Shown here piece after piece: positions 1-5,090 of a DNA stretch of 5,090 nucleotides. Made by a program: the position numbers and the translations under genes. The stretch is taken from positions 1-5,090 of the forward strand of contig DAHXMN010000052.1 in assembly GCA_027371725.1 (NCBI GenBank), in the 5' to 3' direction. The notes beneath the pieces are model-generated. The model saw only the letters and a list, made by a program, of their open reading frames with translations, had not been told where the DNA came from and did no database searches. Each line of letters begins with the position of its first letter. Within the stretch, counting starts at the first letter, position 1. The DNA comes from Candidatus Woesearchaeota archaeon. GTDB lineage: Archaea; Nanobdellota; Nanobdellia; Woesearchaeales; UBA525.

Positions 1-944
1 ATCAGCCGGTCTTCCGGCTCCATGCCGACATGCGGCAGGAGGTACTTGTCCAGGATCTCGGCCATCCGTTCGAGCCGGATCTCCCGGGTCTGGCTGATGC
101 CGATCTTCTTGGAGATGTAGTCGAGCGCCTCCTCCTCGTTCTTGATGTCGGCGAAGTCATAGAGATTGATGATCACCTCGCTGTTCTCGTCGAGGCCGAT
201 CATCCGCATGATATCCTCGTCCTTGGTGAGGCCGAGCGCCTTCACAACCGGGATGAGGGGGATCCGCTTGACGCGCGTGAAGCTGAGGTAGAAGAGGCCG
301 TCCTTCAGCTTCTCGAACTCGTGCGGGATCCGGTACGAGCCCTGCTCGCTGAAGATCTTGCCCGAGTAGGCCGAGATGCCCGTCGAGTTCTGCTCGACGA
401 TGAAGCGGTTCGAGGCGAGGTCCTCGATGTCGATGAGCGCCTTCTCGGTGCCGTTGATGATGAAATACCCTCCGGGGTCGTCGGGGTCCTCGCCCTGGCT
501 GACGAGCTCGTCGCGGGACAGCCCGTTCAGGTGGCAATTCTTCGACTTGAGCATGATGGGAAGGCTCCCTATCTGGGTCTTGAACGACTCACGCTGCACG
601 CCGTTGATGTGCGCGCTCACCTCGAGGTAGACGGGCGCCGCGTAGCTGAGCTTGCGCATCCGCGCCTCGACGGGGTAGACCGCACGCGTGCTGCCGTCCG
701 CTTCCGTAATCTCGGGCTTCGACACCCAGATCTTGTCGAGCCGGATCTTGAACTCATCCACGTTGCTCGGGATGATCGTCGGCTCGATGATCTTGTTCTC
801 CTCGAGGATGGCCTGGAGCTCGCGCTCGATGAAACGGTTGAAGCTCTCGATGTTCGCGTTGTTCAGGCCGTTCTCCTCGAAATACTTCCTGATGAGGATC
901 CGCGCGCTCTGCGTCGCGCGCTCCACAGCGTCGTTCTTACTCAT
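1..944 (-). CDS. rpoB2: DNA-directed RNA polymerase subunit B'' (beta-like, N-terminal part), broken by the left window edge
   Basis: B'' is the N-terminal half of the beta-like subunit of the archaeal RNA polymerase; it forms the protrusion and lobe and pairs with B'. Read on the minus strand from ATG at 944-942, the frame is open for 314 codons to the window edge. Visible family marks are SARILIRKYFEENGL near residue 13, PVEARMRKLSYAAPVYLEV (about 91-109), GSLPIMLKSKNCHLNGLSRDEL (126-147, quoted in part as PIMLKSKNCHLNGLSR), GGYFIINGTEKALI (158-171) and LLPHVGMEPEDRL at the edge. The start is supported by an AGGGGTG Shine-Dalgarno 6 nt upstream and by an 8-nt overlap with the rpoH stop. A normal B'' continues with about 40 residues and then the LFRV segment. 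Here that segment lies on the opposite strand at 986-1426, so the gene is split and inverted within the window. The identity is seen directly in the motifs; whether the split is biological is doubtful. Confidence 0.93.
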   Translation of the reverse strand, partial: MSKNDAVERATQSARILIRKYFEENGLNNANIESFNRFIERELQAILEENKIIEPTIIPSNVDEFKIRLDKIWVSKPEITEADGSTRAVYPVEARMRKLSYAAPVYLEVSAHINGVQRESFKTQIGSLPIMLKSKNCHLNGLSRDELVSQGEDPDDPGGYFIINGTEKALIDIEDLASNRFIVEQNSTGISAYSGKIFSEQGSYRIPHEFEKLKDGLFYLSFTRVKRIPLIPVVKALGLTKDEDIMRMIGLDENSEVIINLYDFADIKNEEEALDYISKKIGISQTREIRLERMAEILDKYLLPHVGMEPEDRL

Positions 945-950
945 CCACAA

Positions 951-957
951 CACCCCT
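951..957 (-). promoter_or_regulatory. Shine-Dalgarno of rpoB2, inside the rpoH tail
   Basis: On the minus strand AGGGGTG lies 6 nt before the rpoB2 ATG. Its GGTG core is complementary to the archaeal 16S rRNA 3' end. Together with the stop-start overlap it supports ATG 944-942 as the start. Confidence 0.55.
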
Positions 958-984
958 GTAGAAGACGGTCTCGCCCGCCGTATA

Positions 985-997
985 GCTCTTCCGCGTC
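985..997. other. Orientation junction between rpoH/rpoB2 (minus) and rpoB2 C-terminus (plus)
   Basis: To the left, minus-strand codons 993-985 still spell the RKS of RpoH. To the right, plus-strand codons 986-997 already spell the LFRV of B''. The bases CTCTTCCG (986-993) therefore fit both genes, one in each orientation. That is what is expected where two copies of a short inverted match were used to join the strands. In the plus B'' frame a TAG stop at 983-985 marks where homology ends. The rpoH-side limit could extend to about 999. The protein-level overlap is seen; the mechanism (amplification chimera, assembly error or real inversion) is inferred. Confidence 0.8.
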
Positions 998-1426
998 AAC
1001 ATGAAGGTGCTGATTGGGGATATGCTCTACAACTTCCAGCGCATCGTGAAGCGCGGCAAGTTCCCCTCGATCAGGGTCATCATCCGGGAGAAGCTGCTCA
1101 CGCAGAAGGTGTACAGCAGCATGGCGACCGGGAACTGGGTCGGCGGCCGCACGGGCGTCTGCCAGCGCATGGAGCGGCTCAACTTCCTCCAGGCGCTCAG
1201 CCACCTCCAGCGCGTCGTCTCCCCGCTGAGCAGCAGCCAGGAGAACTTCGAGGCGCGCACGCTGCACGCGACGCACATGGGCCGGCTCTGTCCATCGGAG
1301 ACGCCGGAGGGCACGAACATCGGCCTGCGCAAGAACCTCGCGCTCCTCTGCAGGCCGAGCCAGGCCGTCGACGAGGACATGATCCTCCGCGAGGCGAAGC
1401 GCCTCGGGCTCAGCATGGCGAAATGA
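986..1426 (+). CDS. rpoB2: RNA polymerase subunit B'' (C-terminal part), separated from its N-terminus
   Basis: This frame encodes the last 146 residues of B'', beginning with LFRVNMKVLIGDMLYNFQR, which corresponds to the LFRVAF-type segment in the middle of the family. It continues through ATGNWVGGRTGVCQRMERLN, LSHLQRVVSPLSSSQENFEA and GRLCPSETPEGTNIGLRKNL. That last stretch is the fork-loop and nucleic-acid-binding region equivalent to the rifampicin region of bacterial beta (GRICPIETPEGPNIGL). It ends at TGA 1424-1426, the usual B''/B' split point. The first ATG is at 1001 (141 aa), but homology begins 5 codons earlier and no Shine-Dalgarno precedes 1001, so this is a fragment rather than an independent gene. 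Joined to the minus-strand N-terminus with about 40 missing codons, it gives a B'' near the usual 500 residues. Confidence 0.92.
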   Translation, partial: LFRVNMKVLIGDMLYNFQRIVKRGKFPSIRVIIREKLLTQKVYSSMATGNWVGGRTGVCQRMERLNFLQALSHLQRVVSPLSSSQENFEARTLHATHMGRLCPSETPEGTNIGLRKNLALLCRPSQAVDEDMILREAKRLGLSMAK

Positions 1427-1461
1427 TGCTGTACGGGACGATGTACTGGACGAAGCGATGA
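1423..1461 (+). other. Micro-ORF 1 in the rpoB2-rpoB1 spacer (12 codons), possible coupling peptide
   Basis: ATG at 1423 overlaps the rpoB2 stop (ATGA, 1423-1426) and is followed at once by a second ATG. The frame encodes MMLYGTMYWTKR and stops at TGA 1459-1461. There is no homology I recognise and no clear Shine-Dalgarno of its own; any translation would depend on ribosomes finishing rpoB2. It could be chance in an ATG-rich spacer. Confidence 0.3.
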
Positions 1462-1478
1462 TGTGTACAAGAACGATA
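1423..1478 (+). repeat. Degenerate direct repeat of about 35 nt in the rpoB2-rpoB1 spacer
   Basis: The stretches 1423-1443 and 1458-1478 both read ATGATG, TGTAC, then ACGAT in the same order and nearly the same spacing, differing by one-base gaps and a few substitutions. A third ATGATG at 1496 continues the period (35 then 38 nt) but without the rest of the unit. This may be an old tandem duplication that lengthened the spacer. Confidence 0.4.
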
Positions 1479-1499
1479 CGAGTGATGCTCGAGAGATGA
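1458..1499 (+). other. Micro-ORF 2 in the rpoB2-rpoB1 spacer (13 codons), possible coupling peptide
   Basis: ATG at 1458 overlaps the stop of micro-ORF 1 by four bases (ATGA, 1458-1461) and is again doubled as ATGATG. It encodes MMCTRTIRVMLER and stops at TGA 1497-1499. The first half resembles micro-ORF 1 at the DNA level (ATGATG, TGTAC, ACGAT in the same order). I recognise no function. Confidence 0.3.
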
Positions 1500-1528
1500 T
1501 GCATTCGACAGGTGATATTCATGACTGA
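1496..1528 (+). other. Micro-ORF 3 running into the rpoB1 start (10 codons)
   Basis: ATG at 1496 overlaps the stop of micro-ORF 2 (ATGA, 1496-1499), again as ATGATG. It encodes MMHSTGDIHD and stops at TGA 1526-1528. It spans the Shine-Dalgarno of rpoB1 and overlaps its start by 8 nt, like the rpoH-rpoB2 overlap. If translated, it would deliver a terminating ribosome onto the rpoB1 start codon. This is inference from layout only. Confidence 0.3.
1510..1516 (+). promoter_or_regulatory. Strong Shine-Dalgarno of rpoB1
   Basis: AGGTGAT is fully complementary to the ATCACCT of a typical archaeal 16S rRNA 3' end and sits 4 nt before ATG 1521. It decides the rpoB1 start: an in-frame GTG at 1512-1514 lies inside this element and is therefore unlikely to initiate. 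Confidence 0.7.
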
Positions 1529-3323
1529 CGTGTTCATGCGGGCGAAGTTCATCGGCACGGTCAAGAACGGCGCCGAGTACCGGAAACAGCTCATCGAGGA
1601 CCGGCGTGCCGGCAAGCTCCCCGAGCAGCTCAACATCCACTACGACGCGAAGCGCGACGAGCTCTTCCTCGAGACTTCTCCAGGGCGAGGGCTCCGCCCC
1701 GCGGTCGTCGTGCGCGACGGGAAGAGCGCGCTGACCGACCGCCACCTCGAGCAGCTCCGCAAGGGCGAGCTCGCCTGGGGCGACCTCGTCAAGCAGGGTG
1801 TCATCGATTACCTCGACGCGGCGGAGGAGGAGAACGCCTTCATCGCCCTCGACCCTGCCGATCTGACGCCGGAGCACACGCACCTCGAGGTGAGCAGCGT
1901 CGACCTCGTCGGCATCACCACCGGGCTGGTCCCGTTCGCGCACCACAACCAGGGCGCGCGTCTCATGCAGGGCTCGAAGAACCAGAAGCAGGCGATCGGG
2001 TTCTACGCCGCGAACTACTACGCGCGGCTCGATATGGACGCGAACATCCTCCACTACCCGCAGGAGCCGCTCGTCCACACGCTCATCAACGACATCATCG
2101 ACACGGCGAAGCACCCCTTCGGCCAGAACGTCGTCGTCGCGATCATGTCCTACAAGGGCTACAACATGGAGGACGCCATCATCGTCAACAAGGCGAGCGT
2201 GGAGCGCGGCCTCGCGCGCAGCTCGTACTACCGCCCGGTCGCGGCCGAGGAGCTGCGCTACAGCGGCGGCCTCGTTGATGAGATCGCTGTCCCTGACAAG
2301 GACACCAAGGGCTACCGCACGGAGCACGACTACCGCCTGCTAGAGCCGGACGGCATCATCTACCCCGAGGCGCAGGTCGTCGAGGGCGATGTCATCATCG
2401 GCAAGACCAGCCCGCCGCGCTTCCTCAGCGCGATGGACGAGTACAACCTCGCGACGAACTACCGCCGCGAGTCCTCGATGAGCCTCAAGCACGGCGAGGA
2501 GGGCGTCGTCGACTTCGTCATGATGACGGAGAACGAGGAGGGGAACAAGCTCGTCCAGGTCCGGCTGCGCGACCAGCGCATCCCGATGATCGGCGACAAG
2601 TTCACCTCGCGTCACGGCCAGAAGGGCGTCATCTCGCTCATCGTGCCGGAGAACGACATGCCGTTCTCCGCCTCGGGCATCAAGCCGGACATCATCTTCA
2701 ATCCCCACGGCATCCCCAGCAGGATGACGGTGAGCCACATGATCGAGCTCGTCGCGGGCAAGACCGGCGCGCTCGCCGGCAGGACGATCAACGGCACCAT
2801 CTTCAACTCGGAGAAAGAGGCGGACATCCGCAAGGAGCTCCTCGGCCTAGGATTCCAGGAGAACGGCGTCGAGCTCCTCTACAACGGCGAGACCGGCGAA
2901 CCGTTCATGAGCAGGATATTCGTCGGCAACCAATACTACCTGCGCCTGAAGCACATGGTGAAGAACAAGGTCCACTCCCGCGCGCGCGGCCCCATCCAGC
3001 TGCTCACCCGGCAGCCGACCGAGGGCAAGGCGAAGGAGGGCGGTCTCCGGCTCGGCGAGATGGAGAAGGACACTTTCGTCGCGCACGGCGCCAGCCTGCT
3101 CCTCAAGGAGCGGTTCGACAGCGACCGCGTCGTCGTCCCCGTCTGCGAGCAGTGCGGCCTCGTCGCCGTCTACGACGCGCGGCGCGACAAGCACCACTGC
3201 CCCGTCTGCGGCGAGAACGCCGAGGTGAGCCCGATCGAGATGAGCTACGCGTTCAAGCTGCTCCTCGACGAGCTGAAGAGCCTCACTGTCTACCCCCGGC
3301 TGAATCTGCAGGGCAAGTACTGA
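1521..3323 (+). CDS. rpoB1: DNA-directed RNA polymerase subunit B' (beta-like, C-terminal half)
   Basis: B' carries the hybrid-binding, wall and clamp-anchor parts of the beta-like subunit of the archaeal RNA polymerase and joins B'' and A' in the core enzyme. The 600-residue product has the usual length for a split B'. Motifs in order are FAHHNQGARLMQGSKNQKQA (139-158), SYKGYNMEDAIIVNKAS (210-226), PMIGDKFTSRHGQKGVIS (355-372), PDIIFNPHGIPSRMTV (389-404), HSRARGPIQLLTRQPTEG (485-502) and GGLRLGEMEKD (507-517), with the zinc site C542-X2-C545...C560-X2-C563 near the C-terminal clamp segment. It ends in LTVYPRLNLQGKY. ATG 1521 is chosen because of the AGGTGAT element before it. The gene is intact, follows rpoB2 by a 94-nt spacer and precedes rpoA1 by 57 nt, with no terminator or promoter visible between them, so cotranscription is expected. 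Confidence 0.98.
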   Translation: MTDVFMRAKFIGTVKNGAEYRKQLIEDRRAGKLPEQLNIHYDAKRDELFLETSPGRGLRPAVVVRDGKSALTDRHLEQLRKGELAWGDLVKQGVIDYLDAAEEENAFIALDPADLTPEHTHLEVSSVDLVGITTGLVPFAHHNQGARLMQGSKNQKQAIGFYAANYYARLDMDANILHYPQEPLVHTLINDIIDTAKHPFGQNVVVAIMSYKGYNMEDAIIVNKASVERGLARSSYYRPVAAEELRYSGGLVDEIAVPDKDTKGYRTEHDYRLLEPDGIIYPEAQVVEGDVIIGKTSPPRFLSAMDEYNLATNYRRESSMSLKHGEEGVVDFVMMTENEEGNKLVQVRLRDQRIPMIGDKFTSRHGQKGVISLIVPENDMPFSASGIKPDIIFNPHGIPSRMTVSHMIELVAGKTGALAGRTINGTIFNSEKEADIRKELLGLGFQENGVELLYNGETGEPFMSRIFVGNQYYLRLKHMVKNKVHSRARGPIQLLTRQPTEGKAKEGGLRLGEMEKDTFVAHGASLLLKERFDSDRVVVPVCEQCGLVAVYDARRDKHHCPVCGENAEVSPIEMSYAFKLLLDELKSLTVYPRLNLQGKY

Positions 3324-3380
3324 GGGTTGGAGCGCAACGACAGCTGAACATCCACAACCAAGGACTGGAGCGTGAAGAGC
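3324..3380 (+). other. Spacer between rpoB1 and rpoA1 with weak ribosome binding site
   Basis: This 57-nt gap contains no TATA/BRE-like element, no T-run and no evident hairpin. GTGA at 3372-3375 (5 nt from ATG) or GGAG at 3367-3370 (10 nt) may serve as the rpoA1 ribosome binding site; both are weaker than the rpoB1 element. Confidence 0.4.
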
Positions 3381-5090
3381 ATGGAAATCCCCGTATCCAA
3401 GAACGTGAGCAGGATCGAGTTCTCCATCATGAGCCCGAAGTTCATCAAGGAGATGGCGGCCGCGAAGATCGTGACGCCCGAGCTGTACGACAAGGAGGGC
3501 TACCCCGTCGACGGCGGCCTCATGGACATCCGGCTCGGCGTCATCGATCCCGGGCTGCGATGCAAGACTTGCGGCTCCCGCCTCAAGGAATGCTCAGGTC
3601 ATTTCGGCTACATCGAGCTTGCGCGCCCGGTGGTGCACATCGAGTTCGTCAAGCTCGTGCTCGACCTGCTCCGCTGCACCTGCCGGCAGTGCGGCGGCAT
3701 CCTGATCCCGAAGCAGCAGGTCACGACGCACAAGGAGGAGCTCGACGTCATCGGCGAGACCCTCGGCTCGAACGACCGGCGAAACCGGATCGCGGAGATC
3801 GTCGCCGAGCTGCGGACGGTGAACAAGTGCCCGCACTGCGCCGCGAAGCAGAAGAAGGTGACGCTCGAGAAGCCGACCACGTTCCTCGAGGAGGAGAAGC
3901 GGGTCAGCCCGATCGAGCTCAGGACGCGGCTGGAGCGCGTCAACGACGAGGACCTCAAGATCTTCGGCATCAACCCGAAGACGATGCGGCCGGAGTGGGC
4001 GATCCTCACCCTGCTCCCCATTCCGCCCGTCACGATGCGCCCCTCGATCACCCTCGAGACGGGTGAACGCTCCGAGGACGACCTGACGCACAAGCTCGGC
4101 GACATCGTCCGGATCAACCAGCGCCTCTTCGAGAACATCAACGCCGGCGCCCCGGAGATCATCATCGAGGACCTGTGGGACCTGCTCCAGTACCACGTCA
4201 CCACGTTCTTCGACAACGAGGTCAGCCAGCTCCCGCCGGCCCGTCACCGTTCGGGACAGCCGCTCAAGACGATCAGCTCGCGCATCAAGTCGAAGGAAGG
4301 CCGCATCCGGCACAACCTCGCCGGCAAGCGCACGAACTTCAGCGCGCGTACGGTCATCAGCCCGGACCCTGCGCTCGATATCAACGAGGTCGGCGTCCCG
4401 ATGGTGATGGCGATGAAGCTCACCGTCCCCGAGCGCGTGACCGACTGGAACATGGAGTATCTCAAGGAGTTCGTCAAGCGCGGCCCCTCCTCCTACCCGG
4501 GCGCGAACTACATCATCCGGCCGGACGGCCGCAGGAAGCGCGTCACGGACGAGACGAAGGAGCAGCTCCTCGAGGAGATCGAGCCCGGCTTCATCGTCGA
4601 GCGCCACCTCCTCGACGGTGACGTCTCGCTCTTCAACCGGCAGCCCAGCCTCCATCGCATGTCGATGATGTGCCACAAGGTGCGCGTGCTGCCGGGCCTG
4701 ACGCTGCGGCTCAATCCCGCGGTGTGCACGCCGTACAACGCGGACTTCGACGGCGACGAGATGAACCTCCACATCCCGCAGACGGAGGAGGCGCGCGCGG
4801 AAGCGCAGATCCTGATGCAGGTCCAGACCCAGATCGTCTCGCCGAGATACGGCCTGTCGATCATCGGCTGCAACCAGGACGCGATCTCCGGCAGCTACAT
4901 CCTCACCAAGTACCTGACGCTGCCCCGGAACCACGCGATCGACCTGCTCGCCAGCGTCGGCATCGAGGATTTCTCCCGGCTGCCGAACAAGGAGACGCTG
5001 ACCGGCCACGAGATCTTCAGCATGGTCCTGCCGGAAGACTTCACCTTCACCGCCAAGCCGAAGAGCGACAAGCCCGAGCACGTCGCCGCC
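3381..5090 (+). CDS. rpoA1: DNA-directed RNA polymerase subunit A' (beta'-like, N-terminal part), runs off the right edge
   Basis: A' is the N-terminal part of the largest archaeal polymerase subunit; it forms the clamp core and the active centre that binds catalytic magnesium. The frame is open from ATG 3381 for 570 codons to the window edge; complete A' proteins are usually about 850 to 900 residues. Visible features are a clamp zinc site C61-X2-C64...C71-X2-H74 (CSGHFG where CPGHFG is common), a second zinc site C101-X2-C104...C150-X2-C153, PPARHRSGQPLK (285-296), GKRTNFSARTVISPDP (315-330) and LFNRQPSLHRMSMM (417-430). The invariant catalytic loop NADFDGD is at 453-459, with Asp 455, 457 and 459 as Mg ligands. 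The start is supported by family alignment (RIEFSIMSPKFIKEM near the N-terminus) and a weak GTGA element 5 nt upstream. An in-frame GTG at 3372 would add three residues. The bridge helix and the rest should follow beyond the window, then probably rpoA2. Confidence 0.97.
   Translation, partial: MEIPVSKNVSRIEFSIMSPKFIKEMAAAKIVTPELYDKEGYPVDGGLMDIRLGVIDPGLRCKTCGSRLKECSGHFGYIELARPVVHIEFVKLVLDLLRCTCRQCGGILIPKQQVTTHKEELDVIGETLGSNDRRNRIAEIVAELRTVNKCPHCAAKQKKVTLEKPTTFLEEEKRVSPIELRTRLERVNDEDLKIFGINPKTMRPEWAILTLLPIPPVTMRPSITLETGERSEDDLTHKLGDIVRINQRLFENINAGAPEIIIEDLWDLLQYHVTTFFDNEVSQLPPARHRSGQPLKTISSRIKSKEGRIRHNLAGKRTNFSARTVISPDPALDINEVGVPMVMAMKLTVPERVTDWNMEYLKEFVKRGPSSYPGANYIIRPDGRRKRVTDETKEQLLEEIEPGFIVERHLLDGDVSLFNRQPSLHRMSMMCHKVRVLPGLTLRLNPAVCTPYNADFDGDEMNLHIPQTEEARAEAQILMQVQTQIVSPRYGLSIIGCNQDAISGSYILTKYLTLPRNHAIDLLASVGIEDFSRLPNKETLTGHEIFSMVLPEDFTFTAKPKSDKPEHVAA

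Larger units (their letters stand above)
937..999 (-). pseudogene. rpoH: 3' end of RNA polymerase subunit H, truncated at the orientation junction
   Basis: In the frame directly upstream of rpoB2, the minus strand reads (L)TRKSYTAGETVFYRGVVDE followed by TAA at 939-937. The RKS-TAG-E...YR-V pattern matches the C-terminus of archaeal subunit H, homologous to the C-terminal part of eukaryotic RPB5, which contacts the jaw of the polymerase. Only about 18 to 20 residues of the usual roughly 75 to 85 are present. Upstream of about 993-999 the frame no longer resembles RpoH, because the sequence has switched to plus-strand rpoB2. The stop codon overlaps the rpoB2 start (GATGAGTAA contains ATGAGTAA), so the two genes were translationally coupled. 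rpoH directly before rpoB2 is the standard archaeal order, which supports the call despite the short length. The exact upstream boundary is uncertain by several bases. Confidence 0.75.

Noticed and set aside
30..1004. A 324-codon plus-strand open frame opposite the inverted rpoB2 part
   Set aside because: The opposite strand carries conserved B'' motifs; this frame has low-complexity Leu/Asp/Glu/Arg content typical of an antisense shadow.
986..1426. An intein or intron separating the B'' halves
   Set aside because: The two halves are on opposite strands and no splicing-domain or endonuclease motif lies between them.
688..1461. A 257-codon plus-strand frame crossing the junction
   Set aside because: It is antisense to rpoB2 on the left and out of frame with rpoB2 on the right. 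Its last codons coincide with micro-ORF 1, but the long frame itself has no support.
1479..1491. Small hairpin CGAG-TGATG-CTCG in the spacer
   Set aside because: A 4-bp stem with a 5-nt loop is too small, and there is no T-run, so it is not supportable as a terminator or regulatory structure.
1512..1520. GTG at 1512 as an earlier rpoB1 start
   Set aside because: This GTG lies inside the AGGTGAT ribosome binding element that serves ATG 1521, so initiating there would leave no binding site upstream.
1410..2327. A 305-codon minus-strand frame opposite the B' N-terminus
   Set aside because: It is a shadow of intact rpoB1, and its composition shows only reverse-complement codon bias.
3594..5081. 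A 495-codon open frame on the minus strand opposite rpoA1
   Set aside because: It is antisense to a clearly conserved A' sequence, rich in Arg, Leu, Val, Asp and Glu with no recognisable motif, as expected for a shadow frame in GC-rich codon-biased DNA.

Overview
The window is archaeal. It holds the core of the conserved RNA polymerase operon (rpoH - rpoB2 - rpoB1 - rpoA1) from a high-GC genome with a strong G/C bias at third codon positions. The beta-like subunit is divided into separate B'' (rpoB2) and B' (rpoB1) genes. That arrangement is known from many methanogens, haloarchaea, Archaeoglobus relatives and Nanoarchaeum-type lineages, but not from Thermococcales or Crenarchaeota. Wording in B'' (EGTNIGLRKNLAL, LLTQKVYSSMATGNWVGG) reminds me of DPANN-type sequences. 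This placement is from memory, so phylum is only a weak inference.

Layout. 1-944 (minus strand): the N-terminal 314 residues of B'', running off the left edge. 937-999 (minus): the last codons of rpoH, whose stop overlaps the rpoB2 start by 8 nt as in a normal operon. About 985-997: a junction where orientation flips. 986-1426 (plus): the C-terminal 146 residues of the same B'' subunit, with no start of its own. 1423-1528: a spacer with three ATGATG-started micro-ORFs chained by 4-nt ATGA overlaps, partly a degenerate tandem repeat. 1521-3323: complete rpoB1 (B', 600 aa) behind a perfect archaeal Shine-Dalgarno. 3324-3380: a 57-nt spacer with no visible promoter or terminator. 3381-5090: rpoA1 (A'), the first 570 residues including the NADFDGD catalytic loop, open at the right edge.

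The striking point is that one subunit gene is cut in two with its halves on opposite strands. The break also truncates rpoH, and it sits on a short sequence that fits both genes in inverse orientation. Flipping the left part back, with about 40 missing codons lying just beyond the left edge, would give an ordinary rpoH-rpoB2-rpoB1-rpoA1 operon with a B'' of about 500 aa. I consider a chimeric join (for example whole-genome-amplification foldback) or an assembly inversion more likely than a living cell with this arrangement. The sequence to the left of the window would decide.

Functionally, B'' and B' together form the beta-like half of the polymerase and A' (with A'' expected downstream) the beta'-like half, with the Mg-binding active site in A'. 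RpoH is a small accessory subunit bound to the jaw region. I see no mobile element, CRISPR array, RNA gene, TATA/BRE promoter or terminator. I found no novel system; the items worth checking are the junction and the micro-ORF relay.
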